DNA of 64,000 nucleotides from Vibrio sinus (GTDB lineage: Bacteria; Pseudomonadota; Gammaproteobacteria; Enterobacterales; Vibrionaceae): positions 26,752 through 90,751 of the forward strand of contig NZ_JAMKMR010000017.1 of assembly GCF_023634645.1 (NCBI RefSeq), written 5' to 3'. Every line of letters begins with the position of its first letter. The stretch's first letter is position 1. The position numbers and the translations under genes are program-made. Positions 50,517 to 60,458 of this stretch are shown here, one piece after another. Below the pieces are notes generated by a model that was not told where the DNA came from, did no database searches, and was given only the letters and a program-made list of their open reading frames with translations.

Positions 50517-51962
50517 TTATCGTCTCCAGAAAGCGGGGAAAAACAACACTAATAGTGTCAATATCTCTAGGCGGCCCATCAGCATACCTAGGCTAAGAGC
50601 CCATTTCGCGGCATCAGGGAGTGGTGCAAAGTTACCGCTAGGACCAATAATTGGGCCCATCCCAGGGCCAACATTGGCAACTGCTGTGATGGAGCCGGAA
50701 ATACTGGTTACCGGATCTAGACCCAGCGCACTAAGAAATGCCGCTAAGCCGATAATGGTAATGAAATACATTAAGGTAAACGCCACCAGAGAGCGAACAA
50801 TGTCGTCACTCACCGGGCGGTTATTATAGCGCTGTACGAATACCCCAGATGGGTGAATCAATTTCATCATTTGTTTGCGCAGTAGTGTCATGGCAATTTG
50901 AAAGCGAAATATTTTAATTCCCCCTGATGTAGAGCCAGAGCACGCGCCCACCATTAGCAAAACAGCAAAAATGGTGGTAGGTAGAGCGCCCCACATCGTA
51001 AAGTCACCTAAGCCATAGCCCGTTGTTGTCAGCACCGATACCACATTAAACATAGATAAACGCAAGGCATCTAGTGGGTGATATCCGTCGCGCAGCGTCA
51101 TCCACACCGCAATGGTGATACTGGAAATTAAGACTAAATAGGTAAAGCCTTTTACTTGCTCGTCGAAGATGAGTGCTTTGGGCTTTTTCTTCTTGATGGC
51201 GGTGACAAACAAAAGAAACGGTAATCCGCCTAGGAACATAAATATGGTCCCTACCCAGTCTGCCGCATGAGAAAACTGATTCATCGATTTGTCAGTGGTG
51301 GAGTAGCCCCCAGTTGAAAGCGTGGTAAAAGCGTGGTTGATGGCATCAAATAAACTCATACCGGCTAAGCGATAACTTAAAATACACAGTAGGGTGAGTA
51401 CCAAATAGACAGCAACAATATTTTTCGCGACGGTTTTCGCCCTTGGGCTGCTTTTGTCTGACCAATCGGACGACTCGGTTTGGAAGAGTTTCATACCACC
51501 GACATTTAGCATCGGCAAAATGGCCACGGCCATAACAATAAAGCCAACACCGCCAATCCATTGCAAGATGGATCGCCATAGCAGCACGCTGGGCGGCATA
51601 TGTTGTAAACCACTTAGCACGGTCGAGCCTGTCGTGGTGATACCAGACATGGTCTCAAAGTAAGCATCGGTAAAACTGATATGGTTGATAAAGACAAAGG
51701 GCAGCGCGGCGAAGGCACTGGTGATCATCCAGACTAAACTGGTGATTAAGAACATATCGCGCACATTAAGTTTAAACGACTTGGTCTTACCCAATGATAA
51801 GCAAATAAACGACGCGATGTGGGTGATGATCACCGCTTGAGCAAACTCAATAAACCCACCTGTGCCAGTGAAAAAAGCCACCACTGTTGGCACATACATG
51901 AATAAGGCCAGTTTTGAAAGGACGAGCCCAATAACGAACAAGACTGGACGAAAGTTTACCAT
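50517..51962 (-). CDS. trkH: Trk potassium uptake protein TrkH
   Basis: The K+-translocating membrane subunit (481 aa). Four selectivity-filter repeats are visible: SGITTTGSTV, TLSTGGYST, VLTTTGYGLGDF and ANVGPGMGPIIG. It follows trkA by 11 bp; TrkA gates it from the cytoplasm. Confidence 0.96.
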   Translation of the reverse strand: MVNFRPVLFVIGLVLSKLALFMYVPTVVAFFTGTGGFIEFAQAVIITHIASFICLSLGKTKSFKLNVRDMFLITSLVWMITSAFAALPFVFINHISFTDAYFETMSGITTTGSTVLSGLQHMPPSVLLWRSILQWIGGVGFIVMAVAILPMLNVGGMKLFQTESSDWSDKSSPRAKTVAKNIVAVYLVLTLLCILSYRLAGMSLFDAINHAFTTLSTGGYSTTDKSMNQFSHAADWVGTIFMFLGGLPFLLFVTAIKKKKPKALIFDEQVKGFTYLVLISSITIAVWMTLRDGYHPLDALRLSMFNVVSVLTTTGYGLGDFTMWGALPTTIFAVLLMVGACSGSTSGGIKIFRFQIAMTLLRKQMMKLIHPSGVFVQRYNNRPVSDDIVRSLVAFTLMYFITIIGLAAFLSALGLDPVTSISGSITAVANVGPGMGPIIGPSGNFAPLPDAAKWALSLGMLMGRLEILTLLVLFFPAFWRR

Positions 51963-51973
51963 AGTGACGCAAC

Positions 51974-53350
51974 CTAGAGGAAAAATGGACTGGGTTGGAA
52001 CAAGGCTTCGACGTCAGGTACGTATTTCTTATCGACTAAGAACATCACCACGTGATCATCTTGCTCGATGACGGTTCTATCATGGGCGATGAGCACTTCT
52101 TCACCGCGAACAATAGCACCAATCGTTGTACCTGGAGGCAGTTTGATATCGCTAATAGCTCGGCCGACTACTTTTGATGTGGTTTCATCGCCGTGCGCAA
52201 TCGCTTCAATCGCTTCTGCAGCGCCGCGTCGCAATGAGGATACATTGACAATATCAGCGCGACGGACATGCGTCAGCAAAGCCGAAATGGTCGCTTGTTG
52301 TGGAGAGATTGCTACGTCAATCGCACCGCCTTGAACGAGGTCAACGTAGGCACCGCGCTGTATGAGCACCATGACCTTTTTCGCACCCATGCGTTTTGCC
52401 AACATGGCCGACATGATATTGGTTTCATCTTCATTGGTTAACGCAATAAAGACGTCAACTTGCTCGATGTTCTCTTCGGTGAGTAGCTCTTGGTCGGCGG
52501 CATCGCCACAAAACACAATGGTGTTTTCCAGCTCTTCAGACAGCTTTTCTGCCCTTTGATAGCTACGCTCAATCAGTTTGACGCTGTATGACTGTTCTAG
52601 CCGTTTGGCAAGGCTGGCGCCAATATTGCCTCCGCCGACAATCATGATGCGGCGATAAGGTCTTTCTAGTCGTTGTAGCTCACTGATGACCGAGCGAATA
52701 TGATTACTAGCGGCGACGAAAAACACTTCATCATCTGCTTCGATAACGGTGGTTCCTTGGGGGCGTATAGGGCGACCTTGGCGGAAGATAGCCGCCACAC
52801 GAGTATCGATATGTGGCATGTGCTCACGCAGAGCCGATAAGGCATTACCTACCAGTGGGCCGCCGTAATAGGCTTTGACCGCGACTAGGCTGACTCTTTC
52901 TTCTGCGAAGCTGACAACTTGCAGTGCGCCTGGATATTGGATAAGCCTTTCAATGTAGCTGGTGACTAACTCTTCAGGAGCAATAAGGTGATCAACCGGA
53001 ATAGCCCCCGATTTGAACAGCGCTTCTTTTTCGACCAAATATTGAGGAGAGCGAATACGAGCTACTCGATTTGGCGTATTAAATAGAGAAAATGCCACCT
53101 GGCATGCGGCCATATTGGTTTCATCCATATTGGTGACCGCGACCAGCATGTCGGCATCTTGCGCCCCTGCTTCTAATAGAACTTGAGGGTGACTTGCATG
53201 ACCATTGACCACGCGTAAATCATATTTATCTTGCAGCTCGCGCAGTCTTTCATTGCTTTTATCAACAATGGTGATGTCATTGTTTTCACCCACTAGATTC
53301 TCTGCGAGTGTGCCTCCAACTTGACCGGCACCAAGAATGATGATTTTCAT
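51974..53350 (-). CDS. trkA: Trk system potassium regulatory subunit TrkA
   Basis: A 458-aa peripheral protein made of two RCK units. Each has a Rossmann NAD motif (GAGQVGGTLAENL near 7 and GGGNIGASLAKRL near 238) and a TrkA_C part. It is transcribed between rsmB and trkH, as in other gammaproteobacteria. Confidence 0.96.
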   Translation of the reverse strand: MKIIILGAGQVGGTLAENLVGENNDITIVDKSNERLRELQDKYDLRVVNGHASHPQVLLEAGAQDADMLVAVTNMDETNMAACQVAFSLFNTPNRVARIRSPQYLVEKEALFKSGAIPVDHLIAPEELVTSYIERLIQYPGALQVVSFAEERVSLVAVKAYYGGPLVGNALSALREHMPHIDTRVAAIFRQGRPIRPQGTTVIEADDEVFFVAASNHIRSVISELQRLERPYRRIMIVGGGNIGASLAKRLEQSYSVKLIERSYQRAEKLSEELENTIVFCGDAADQELLTEENIEQVDVFIALTNEDETNIMSAMLAKRMGAKKVMVLIQRGAYVDLVQGGAIDVAISPQQATISALLTHVRRADIVNVSSLRRGAAEAIEAIAHGDETTSKVVGRAISDIKLPPGTTIGAIVRGEEVLIAHDRTVIEQDDHVVMFLVDKKYVPDVEALFQPSPFFL

Positions 53351-53406
53351 ATTGAGTTCTCTAAATTATCCGTAATACAGCCATTTGCTACCTAGAGTAG
53401 TACTTA

Positions 53407-54702
53407 CTACGATTGTTTTTGTATCACCGCGTAGTAAAAACCATCCATACCCTGCTCGCCCGGTAAGATTTGTTGGCCTAATTGTGAGCTATCATGTTTT
53501 TTGGAAATATCGGCTAAATTGGCGTCATGTGTTCTGGCTAGAAATGCCGCCACTTGTTCGGTGTTTTCTTGTGGTGTGATAGAGCAAGTGGCGTAGACCA
53601 TGGTGCCCCCAGCTCTCAATAGCGCCCACATCGCATCCATGATCTCACTTTGCAATTGGGTCAACGCGGCAATATCGTCTTGGCGGCGCAGCCATTTAAT
53701 ATCAGGATGACGGCGTACGACGCCCAGCGCAGAGCATGGTGCATCCAGCAATATGCGATCAAACTTTTCATCACTTTGCCACCATGTTTGCGGTGAGCGG
53801 GCATCGCCACACAATACTTGTGCCGATAATTGTAATCGTTGCAAGTTATCGTGAACTCGTTTAAGGCGAGTTTCATCGCAGTCTAACGCGACAACTCGGC
53901 TGTTTTGCGAGCGCTCTAAAATGTGTGCGGTTTTGCCACCTGGCGCGGCGCAGCAGTCTAGGATTAACTCGCCCGGTTGTGGATCTAAATATTCCACAGA
54001 CAGCTGAGCCGCCGCGTCTTGAACCGACACCCAACCTTGTTCAAATCCTGGTAAAGTGGAGACATCGCAAGGTTTGCTGAGTTTAATGGCATCGGGGGCC
54101 TGCTGGACGCTCTCAGCTGCAATATCTAGCTCGCTAAGTAGTGTAAGGTACTGATCTCGGGTGTGATGCTGCCGGTTTACCCTGAGCCACATGGGGGCTT
54201 TTTGGTTATTGGCGGCCATGATCTCTTGCCAGCGATCTGGATAACTATTTTGTATTAACGTCACTAACCAGCTTGGATGAGCCAATTGGCCAGCTTGATG
54301 GCTAACGGCAAAGCTATCGAGCTCCGCTTGGTTACGTTGATAGTTTCTCAACACGGCATTGATGAGGCCTCGTAAGCGTGGCCCTTTAAGGCTTTTTGTC
54401 GCTTCAACCGTTTCCCCAACCGCGGCATGCGCCGGAATTCGCATAAAGCTTAGCTGGTAGATACCGACCAAAATGAGATGGTGGAACACCCGTTGTTTAC
54501 CCTTTAATGGCTTATCCATCAGTTTGCCGCTAATGGATTCTAGGCGCGGCAAATAGCGTAGTGCGCCATAGCAAATTTCTTGCAGCAGAGCATGGTCACG
54601 AGGTTTGATGGATTGCTGTGCAGTAGGAAGGGCAGATGAAAGCGAAACGCCTTTATCAACCACTTGGTATAAAACGTTGGCAGCAGCAGCGCGAACATTC
54701 AT
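53407..54702 (-). CDS. rsmB: 16S rRNA (cytosine-967-C5)-methyltransferase
   Basis: A 431-aa m5C methyltransferase (Sun/RsmB). An N-terminal NusB-like RNA-binding domain (1-140) precedes the SAM domain: DCCAAPGGKTAHILE, the LLDAPCSALGVVRRHPDIKW motif IV and catalytic Cys in YATCSITPQENTEQV. It is between fmt and trkA in the operon. Confidence 0.97.
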   Translation of the reverse strand: MNVRAAAANVLYQVVDKGVSLSSALPTAQQSIKPRDHALLQEICYGALRYLPRLESISGKLMDKPLKGKQRVFHHLILVGIYQLSFMRIPAHAAVGETVEATKSLKGPRLRGLINAVLRNYQRNQAELDSFAVSHQAGQLAHPSWLVTLIQNSYPDRWQEIMAANNQKAPMWLRVNRQHHTRDQYLTLLSELDIAAESVQQAPDAIKLSKPCDVSTLPGFEQGWVSVQDAAAQLSVEYLDPQPGELILDCCAAPGGKTAHILERSQNSRVVALDCDETRLKRVHDNLQRLQLSAQVLCGDARSPQTWWQSDEKFDRILLDAPCSALGVVRRHPDIKWLRRQDDIAALTQLQSEIMDAMWALLRAGGTMVYATCSITPQENTEQVAAFLARTHDANLADISKKHDSSQLGQQILPGEQGMDGFYYAVIQKQS

Positions 54703-54746
54703 AGGGTTACCTTAAAAATAGCGGGCATCTCTGCCCTGAAAATAGA

Positions 54747-55703
54747 CTAGTTCAGTTGCGAGCCGACCGCAAACCAATCAGAGCGAGAGTTTAGGATGTC
54801 TTGGACCGACATGGCTTTCTTGCCAGGTATTTGCATCGACAGCAAAACCAATACCGATTGACCTGTCGCAACATAGATCCCAGTCTTGTCCGCCTGGATA
54901 ATGGTGCCTGGTGGTTGATCTGTGCTCGTGGCTTCTACTCGGCTTTGCCATACCTTGATGGTGTTGTCAGCCACAGAAAAATGACTCATTGGCCAAGGGT
55001 TAAATGCGCGTACGCAGCGCTCAATGTGTTGTGCGCTGTCAGACCAGTTGATTTTTGCTTCTTGTTTCGACAGCTTTTCTGCGTAATTGGCCAAATCATT
55101 TTGTTGTTTGATTGGCTGCGTGTTGCCTGCTGCAATCTCAGCCAAGGTATCAATCAAAGCCACAGGGCCCAGTTGTGCCAATTTCTCATACATGGAGGCG
55201 CTGGTGTCATTGGCATCAATCGGCAAGGTGGCTGTGTGCAGCATATCACCTGTGTCTAAGCCAATATCCATTTGCATGATGGTGACACCGGTTTCTTTAT
55301 CTCCGGCCCAAATTGAGCGTTGGATAGGGGCTGCGCCGCGCCAACGTGGGAGAATAGAACCATGCACATTAATACAACCCAGTTTTGGCGTATCTAACAC
55401 AGCTTGTGGTAATAGTAAGCCATAGGCGACCACTACCATGATATCAGCCTCAAGGGCAGCGAGTTCTTGTTTGGCTGAGTCGGATTTGAAGTTCTCAGGC
55501 TGATAAACCGGAATGTCATTATCCAATGCGAGAGTTTTAACTGGGCTCGCGGTTAGCTTCTTGCCGCGGCCGGCAGGACGGTCAGGCTGGGTGTACACAG
55601 CGATAACTTCATGCTGTGAAGACAATAACGCCGCCAAGTGTCTGGCGGCGAAATCAGGGGTTCCTGCAAAAACAACTTTTAAAGATGAGCTCAAAGTGGG
55701 CAT
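54747..55703 (-). CDS. fmt: Methionyl-tRNA formyltransferase
   Basis: It formylates initiator Met-tRNA. The 318-aa protein has VVFAGTPDFAARHLAALL at its start, the tRNA loop near RPAGRGKKLTASPVK, and the catalytic INVHGSILPRWRGAAPIQRS with Asn, His, and Asp in MDIGLDTGDML. It lies 29 bp after def; the pair makes and removes the formyl group. Confidence 0.97.
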   Translation of the reverse strand: MPTLSSSLKVVFAGTPDFAARHLAALLSSQHEVIAVYTQPDRPAGRGKKLTASPVKTLALDNDIPVYQPENFKSDSAKQELAALEADIMVVVAYGLLLPQAVLDTPKLGCINVHGSILPRWRGAAPIQRSIWAGDKETGVTIMQMDIGLDTGDMLHTATLPIDANDTSASMYEKLAQLGPVALIDTLAEIAAGNTQPIKQQNDLANYAEKLSKQEAKINWSDSAQHIERCVRAFNPWPMSHFSVADNTIKVWQSRVEATSTDQPPGTIIQADKTGIYVATGQSVLVLLSMQIPGKKAMSVQDILNSRSDWFAVGSQLN

Positions 55704-55732
55704 CCTTCTTATAGAACAACGTGCAGCGTCAG

Positions 55733-56251
55733 TTATTTATTCGCTTGTTTTTCGTTATAACGTTTTATCTTGGCAAGCTTGTCTTGAATGCGCTTTCTTT
55801 TCAGTGGAGACAAGTAATCAACAAACAGTTTGCCTTGCAAGTGATCGAGCTCGTGTTGTATACAAATGGCAAGTAAATCGTCAGCGTCAAAGGTGATTTC
55901 TTTGCCATCACGATCTAATGCTTTCACAGTGACTTCAGCGGCTCTTGGCACTAATGCGCGAGCACCTGGGACAGAAAGGCAGCCTTCTTCAATGCCATCC
56001 TCTCCTCGTTTTTCGAGAATTTCTGGATTGATTAATACCAGAGGCTGATCGCGAGTTTCTGAAACATCAATCACCACAATGCGTTGATGAACGTTCACTT
56101 GTGTAGCGGCCAGACCGATACCTTCTTCGTCATACATCGTTTCGATCATATCGTCGATAAACTGTTGAAGCTCCGGAGTCACTTCTTTGACTGGTTTAGC
56201 GACAGTACGAAGACGATCGTCGGGAAACGTTAATACTTCTAATACAGACAT
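55733..56251 (-). CDS. def: Peptide deformylase
   Basis: A metalloenzyme that removes N-formyl groups from new proteins. All three motifs are present: GIGLAATQV, EEGCLSVPG with the metal-binding Cys, and QHELDHLQGKLF (HExxH). The product from ATG 56251 (MSVLEVLTFPDDRLR) is 172 aa, the usual length; ATG 56257 adds only two residues. It is first in def-fmt-rsmB-trkA-trkH. Confidence 0.96.
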   Translation of the reverse strand: MSVLEVLTFPDDRLRTVAKPVKEVTPELQQFIDDMIETMYDEEGIGLAATQVNVHQRIVVIDVSETRDQPLVLINPEILEKRGEDGIEEGCLSVPGARALVPRAAEVTVKALDRDGKEITFDADDLLAICIQHELDHLQGKLFVDYLSPLKRKRIQDKLAKIKRYNEKQANK

Positions 56252-56436
56252 ATACACTCAAATAATTGAATTGTGCCGAAACGGCGTAAACTAATTGGGT
56301 CAATTCTAGACATTTTACCAGCCAAATGACAGCATGCCAAAAGTATAATTTCACCCAATCGTATTCGTTTAATATTAGCTAGCGACAATACGATGAGCCA
56401 TTACTTATTTTTCTCCTTAATAAAAAGGAAGATAGA

Positions 56437-57558
56437 TTGGACGAAGCCTATTTATCGGCATGGATGACGCTTGCCCTTGCCCCAAAATTGGGACCAAAAT
56501 CTTTATCTCAATTATCCAAGCTAGATAAAGTTGAACACATTGTTGGTTACGATAAAGCCGCGCTCGCTTCCATTGGTCTTTCTCAACAACAAATACATTA
56601 CATAACATCGCGAGCTAAGCGGGATATTGACCAATGCTTTGAGTGGAAAGCCCAATCACCTGATCGTCATATCCTAGTGCCCAACAAAAGCCACTACCCG
56701 AGTTTGTTAAATCAAATCGACTCCCCACCACCGATATTGTTTGTTAAAGGAGAGGTTGAGGTATTGGACTTACCACAGATTGCCATGGTGGGCAGTCGCA
56801 ATGCCAGCGCAGAAGCGCTACAAACAGCCTATGCGTTTGCTAAGGACTTCGTTGAACATGGATTGGTTGTCACCAGTGGTTTAGCCTTGGGCATTGATGG
56901 GTACGCCCACGACGGGGCGTTAAAGAATGCGGGCAAAACTATAGCCGTGTTAGGCTCAGGGTTGGAGCAGGTTTACCCCTCTCGGCACAGAGGACTATCG
57001 CAGCGCATTACTGAGCAAGGTGCGTTGGTCAGCGAATTTTTGCCCCATATTAAAGCGAGATCAAATCACTTCCCTCGAAGAAATCGTATTATCAGTGGGC
57101 TTTGCACTGGCGTATTGGTGGTTGAGGCGGCTGAACGAAGTGGCTCTTTGATCACCGCAAGGTATGCCGCTGAGCAGGGACGAGACGTGTTTGCAATTCC
57201 GGGCTCTATACATAACCCTAACAATCGAGGGGGAAATCAACTCATAAAATCAGGGGCTTGCTTAGTACAAAAAACACAAGATGTCCTAAACGAAATTGAA
57301 ATATTAGTAAATTGGTCGATAAATAGTAATAAATCCGTGCAAGTGGCAACTTTTGTTCAAAATGATGGCCAAGAAGAATTGCCATTTTCTGAAGTGTTAG
57401 CTAACGTAGGAATAGAGGCTACGCCAGTTGATATTGTAGCGGACAGGACCAATATACCTGTACATGAAGTCATGATGCAGCTCTTGGAGTTAGAACTTTC
57501 AGGGCATGTTGTTGCAGTTTCCGGTGGCTATATTCGAAAGGGGAGGGGCGAGCTATGA
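56437..57558 (+). CDS. dprA: DNA-processing protein DprA (Smf)
   Basis: It loads RecA onto incoming single-stranded DNA in natural transformation. In 373 aa the N-terminal helical domain is followed by the Rossmann-like core with MVGSRNASAEALQTAYAFAK, the SGLALGIDGYAHDGAL loop, and FPRRNRIISGLCTGVLVVEA. A winged-helix end is at about 310-373. The start is TTG 56437 with AAGGA seven bases upstream. Its stop overlaps smg by 4 bp. Confidence 0.95.
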   Translation: MDEAYLSAWMTLALAPKLGPKSLSQLSKLDKVEHIVGYDKAALASIGLSQQQIHYITSRAKRDIDQCFEWKAQSPDRHILVPNKSHYPSLLNQIDSPPPILFVKGEVEVLDLPQIAMVGSRNASAEALQTAYAFAKDFVEHGLVVTSGLALGIDGYAHDGALKNAGKTIAVLGSGLEQVYPSRHRGLSQRITEQGALVSEFLPHIKARSNHFPRRNRIISGLCTGVLVVEAAERSGSLITARYAAEQGRDVFAIPGSIHNPNNRGGNQLIKSGACLVQKTQDVLNEIEILVNWSINSNKSVQVATFVQNDGQEELPFSEVLANVGIEATPVDIVADRTNIPVHEVMMQLLELELSGHVVAVSGGYIRKGRGEL

Positions 57559-58031
57559 TGATGGACATACTTATGTATTTGTTCGAAACCTACATCCATA
57601 GTGATGCGGAGTTACAAGTCAACCAAGATGAGCTCGAAGATGAATTGCTGAGAGCAGGTTTTCACCAAGAAGATATCTACAAGGCCCTCCATTGGTTAGA
57701 GGGGTTAGCGGCGTTACAACAAAGCGATACTCACTCTGCAATTGCGACCAGTGCAGCCACATCTACACGTATTTACACACGTACAGAAATGTCACGGCTC
57801 GATTTGGAGTGTCGTGGATTTTTGATGTTTTTAGAACAGATTAAGGTTCTCACCACTGAGATTCGTGAAATGGTTATCGACCGCGTGATGGGGCTCGAAA
57901 CCAACGAATTTGAATTAGATGATCTGAAGTGGATTATTCTAATGGTGCTATTTAATGTGCCAGGAAATGAGAACGCTTACACGCTTATGGAAGAGCTGTT
58001 GTACACCAAAGAGCAAGGGATTTTGCACTAA
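57555..58031 (+). CDS. smg: Smg family protein
   Basis: A 158-aa cytoplasmic protein of unknown function that always accompanies dprA. The diagnostic start DILMYLFETYIHSDAELQVN and the end ENAYTLMEELLYTKEQGILH are present. Three ATG codons stand at the start; any may be used. It lies between dprA and yrdD. Confidence 0.95.
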   Translation: MMMDILMYLFETYIHSDAELQVNQDELEDELLRAGFHQEDIYKALHWLEGLAALQQSDTHSAIATSAATSTRIYTRTEMSRLDLECRGFLMFLEQIKVLTTEIREMVIDRVMGLETNEFELDDLKWIILMVLFNVPGNENAYTLMEELLYTKEQGILH

Positions 58032-58045
58032 CACTCAAGACGTTT

Positions 58046-58621
58046 ATGAGTCGTAAAATCGATAATCAGCTATTCAATGCCCATGAGCACGCACTAGCCA
58101 ATGAACATTGCCCTCAATGTGGAGGGCAACTAAAAATGAAATATGGTAAACGAGGCGCTTTTCTCGGCTGCAACCATTATCCGCAGTGTGACTTTATGCG
58201 CCCGTTGCATCAAAACGATGGCCATGTGGTGAAGGCGTTAGGGGTTGCGTGTCCGGAATGTGGTCAAGAATTGGTGCTAAGGCAAGGTCGATATGGCATG
58301 TTCATTGGTTGTAGCCATTACCCAGAATGTCATCACATTGAGAGCCTAGAGGCTCATCATTCACAACAGCAAAGCGCTGAGCTTGCCTGCCCTGAGTGCA
58401 AAACAGGACACATTGTTGAGCGTAATAATCGCTTTGGCAAAGTGTTCTACTCTTGCGATAACTACCCTAAATGTCGTTTTACCATCAATCAGCAACCAGT
58501 AGTGGGGAGCTGTGAAGTGTGTGGCTTTCCCTTGCTGATGAAGAAAAAGCTAGCCAGTGGAGAAAAGTATCAGTGCGCAGATAAAAAGTGCCATCAGGTG
58601 CAAAAGGTAAAGGTGTCATAG
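58046..58621 (+). CDS. yrdD: Topoisomerase I-type zinc-finger protein YrdD
   Basis: A 191-aa protein made almost only of four zinc ribbons related to the C-terminus of topoisomerase I. Cys pairs are in CPQCGGQLKMKYGKRGAFLG, CPECGQELVLRQGRYGMFIG, CPECKTGHIVERNNRFGKVF and CEVCGFPLLMKKK. There is no topoisomerase catalytic domain. It probably binds single-stranded DNA. It is the third gene of the dprA unit. Confidence 0.92.
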   Translation: MSRKIDNQLFNAHEHALANEHCPQCGGQLKMKYGKRGAFLGCNHYPQCDFMRPLHQNDGHVVKALGVACPECGQELVLRQGRYGMFIGCSHYPECHHIESLEAHHSQQQSAELACPECKTGHIVERNNRFGKVFYSCDNYPKCRFTINQQPVVGSCEVCGFPLLMKKKLASGEKYQCADKKCHQVQKVKVS

Positions 58622-58631
58622 CGACACCTTT
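58609..58631. terminator. Hairpin between yrdD and purK
   Basis: AAAGGTGTC-ATAGC-GACACCTTT, a perfect 9-bp stem overlapping the yrdD stop and 15 bp beyond the purK stop. It probably separates the convergent genes. Confidence 0.6.
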
Positions 58632-58645
58632 ATCAATTTACCGTT

Positions 58646-59767
58646 TTATTCCTGACTAAAGCGCTGCATTGCAGGAAATGCTTTTTTATCGAGTATGTTT
58701 GCCAGCAATGCCAACTTTCTATCTAGATCGGCCGAATATTCTGCACTGACATTGATGTGGCCCATTTTGCGACCGTCGCGCTTTTGCTTACCATACCAGT
58801 GGATATGGCACCCTTCTAGTGCTAACAGCGCATCTGGTAGTGTATCTTCACCTAACACATTAATCATGCAAGTTGGCCTAACAAGTGTCGTGCTGCCTAA
58901 AGGCAAACCGCAGACGGCGCGCAGGTGGTTTTCAAACTGACAGGTCTCAGCGCCTTGCTGTGTCCAGTGACCCGAATTGTGTACACGAGGGGCTAGTTCA
59001 TTGACCAATAACTCGCCATCGAGATCGAAAAATTCAATCGCTAATACACCTACATAGTTCATGGTTTCCGCGACAGCCGTGAACATGGTTCTTGCCTTAT
59101 CTTGTAATAGGCTATCGTCAATTGGCGTCGATAAGCTTAATACACCATCGGTATGGACGTTTTCCGTCAGCGGATATACCGCGACTTCTCCCTTGGCATT
59201 GCGGGCGCCAACAAGAGACACTTCACGATCAAAAGGAACAAACTGTTCGGCGACAATCGCTTGTTTGCTATCGGCTAAACAGGCTTCCATTTCATGCCAA
59301 ATAAGCTCCGCATCATTCCGATCTTTAAGTCGCCACTGGCCCTTACCATCGTATCCGCCTAACGCCGTTTTCAACACCATTGGCAGCCCGACATTCTCGA
59401 TAGCTGAATGAAAATCTGCTTTGCTTTTTATCACGTGATAGTTGGCATTTTTTACTTGTGCTTTATCCAGCAAGGCTTTTTCAATGCGCCTGTCTCCACC
59501 GATTAGAATGGCGTCTTGACCTGGCAGAAACTTACCACTGTTTTCGCATACTTCGAGCACGTGCTGCGGAATGTGCTCAAACTCAGCGGTGACCACATCG
59601 GCTTGCGCAATGGCGTTCTCTAAGCCATCGCCAATATGAGCCTGAGTTAAAGGGTGAACAATTTTGCCGCTTTCAACATCAAAAGCGGTAATGGAAAGAT
59701 TGAGAGGCGCACCTGCTAATGACATCATCCTTGCTAGTTGTCCCGCACCCAAGACTAAGACTCGCAT
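58646..59767 (-). CDS. purK: N5-carboxyaminoimidazole ribonucleotide synthase
   Basis: An ATP-grasp enzyme (373 aa) that carboxylates AIR with bicarbonate in purine synthesis. Marks: VLGAGQLARMMSLAGAPLNL, LKTALGGYDGKGQWRLK, VAEQFVPFDREVSLVGARNA, and VNELAPRVHNSGHWTQQGAE with the metal-site Asn-Glu. It starts 4 bp after purE. Confidence 0.97.
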   Translation of the reverse strand: MRVLVLGAGQLARMMSLAGAPLNLSITAFDVESGKIVHPLTQAHIGDGLENAIAQADVVTAEFEHIPQHVLEVCENSGKFLPGQDAILIGGDRRIEKALLDKAQVKNANYHVIKSKADFHSAIENVGLPMVLKTALGGYDGKGQWRLKDRNDAELIWHEMEACLADSKQAIVAEQFVPFDREVSLVGARNAKGEVAVYPLTENVHTDGVLSLSTPIDDSLLQDKARTMFTAVAETMNYVGVLAIEFFDLDGELLVNELAPRVHNSGHWTQQGAETCQFENHLRAVCGLPLGSTTLVRPTCMINVLGEDTLPDALLALEGCHIHWYGKQKRDGRKMGHINVSAEYSADLDRKLALLANILDKKAFPAMQRFSQE

Positions 59768-59771
59768 GTCA

Positions 59772-60257
59772 CTAGTCCTCCGCTGGATTTGGGTTAGCTA
59801 ATACGGTTTCGGTTTGCTCGGTACGGAAGGCTTCGACTTTCTCCATGACGCTTTCATTGTGAGTACCAATAATTTGCGCCGCTAGGATGCCTGCATTGGC
59901 TGCACCTGCTTCTCCGATAGCAAGCGTGCCAACGGCAATGCCTTTTGGCATTTGAGCGATAGAAAGCAAGGAGTCCATACCATTTAGCGCACGTGATTGA
60001 ACAGGAACACCAAGGACTGGCAGGCTAGTGAAAGCGGCGGTCATCCCTGGTAAATGAGCAGCGCCACCTGCGCCAGCAATGATGACTTTGATGCCTCTTT
60101 CTTTCGCGCCAGTGGCGTAATCGGCGAGAAGCTGAGGGGTACGGTGTGCAGAAACGACTTTTGTTTCGTATGCGACGCCAAATTGGTCAAGCATGTCGGC
60201 TGCAAGTTTCATGGTTGGCCAGTCTGATTTAGAACCCATAATAATACCAACAGTCAT
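59772..60257 (-). CDS. purE: N5-carboxyaminoimidazole ribonucleotide mutase
   Basis: A 161-aa class I PurE. MTVGIIMGSKSDWPTMKLAA, VSAHRTPQLLADYA and IAGAGGAAHLPGM are the active-site motifs. The start is ATG 60257, because an in-frame ATG at 60272 is part of the ribosome site ATGAAGGAG. It is under a PurR box and co-transcribed with purK. Confidence 0.97.
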   Translation of the reverse strand: MTVGIIMGSKSDWPTMKLAADMLDQFGVAYETKVVSAHRTPQLLADYATGAKERGIKVIIAGAGGAAHLPGMTAAFTSLPVLGVPVQSRALNGMDSLLSIAQMPKGIAVGTLAIGEAGAANAGILAAQIIGTHNESVMEKVEAFRTEQTETVLANPNPAED

Positions 60258-60305
60258 CTCAAACTCCTTCATTGTGTGTGGTAAGCGAGCTGATAATTTG
60301 AGCGC

Positions 60306-60341
60306 ATTATACGGCGAAAAAAAATCTAAGCAAACGTTTGC
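60306..60341 (-). promoter_or_regulatory. purEK promoter with PurR operator
   Basis: The palindrome GCAAACGTTTGC (60330-60341) is the core of the PurR box. It overlaps the -35 position of a promoter whose -10 TATAAT is at 60306-60311 on the minus strand. Purine-bound PurR would therefore block polymerase. Confidence 0.88.
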
Positions 60342-60458
60342 TTTTTATTGGTAGCCGCTTTTATCTACTAGCAGCAAAAATAATCTTTTTTTCAAACGAG
60401 GTTTGTCGTTAAACTTAGCGCTAATCGAGAAAGTTTTACAATCAATGAAGGTGAATCT

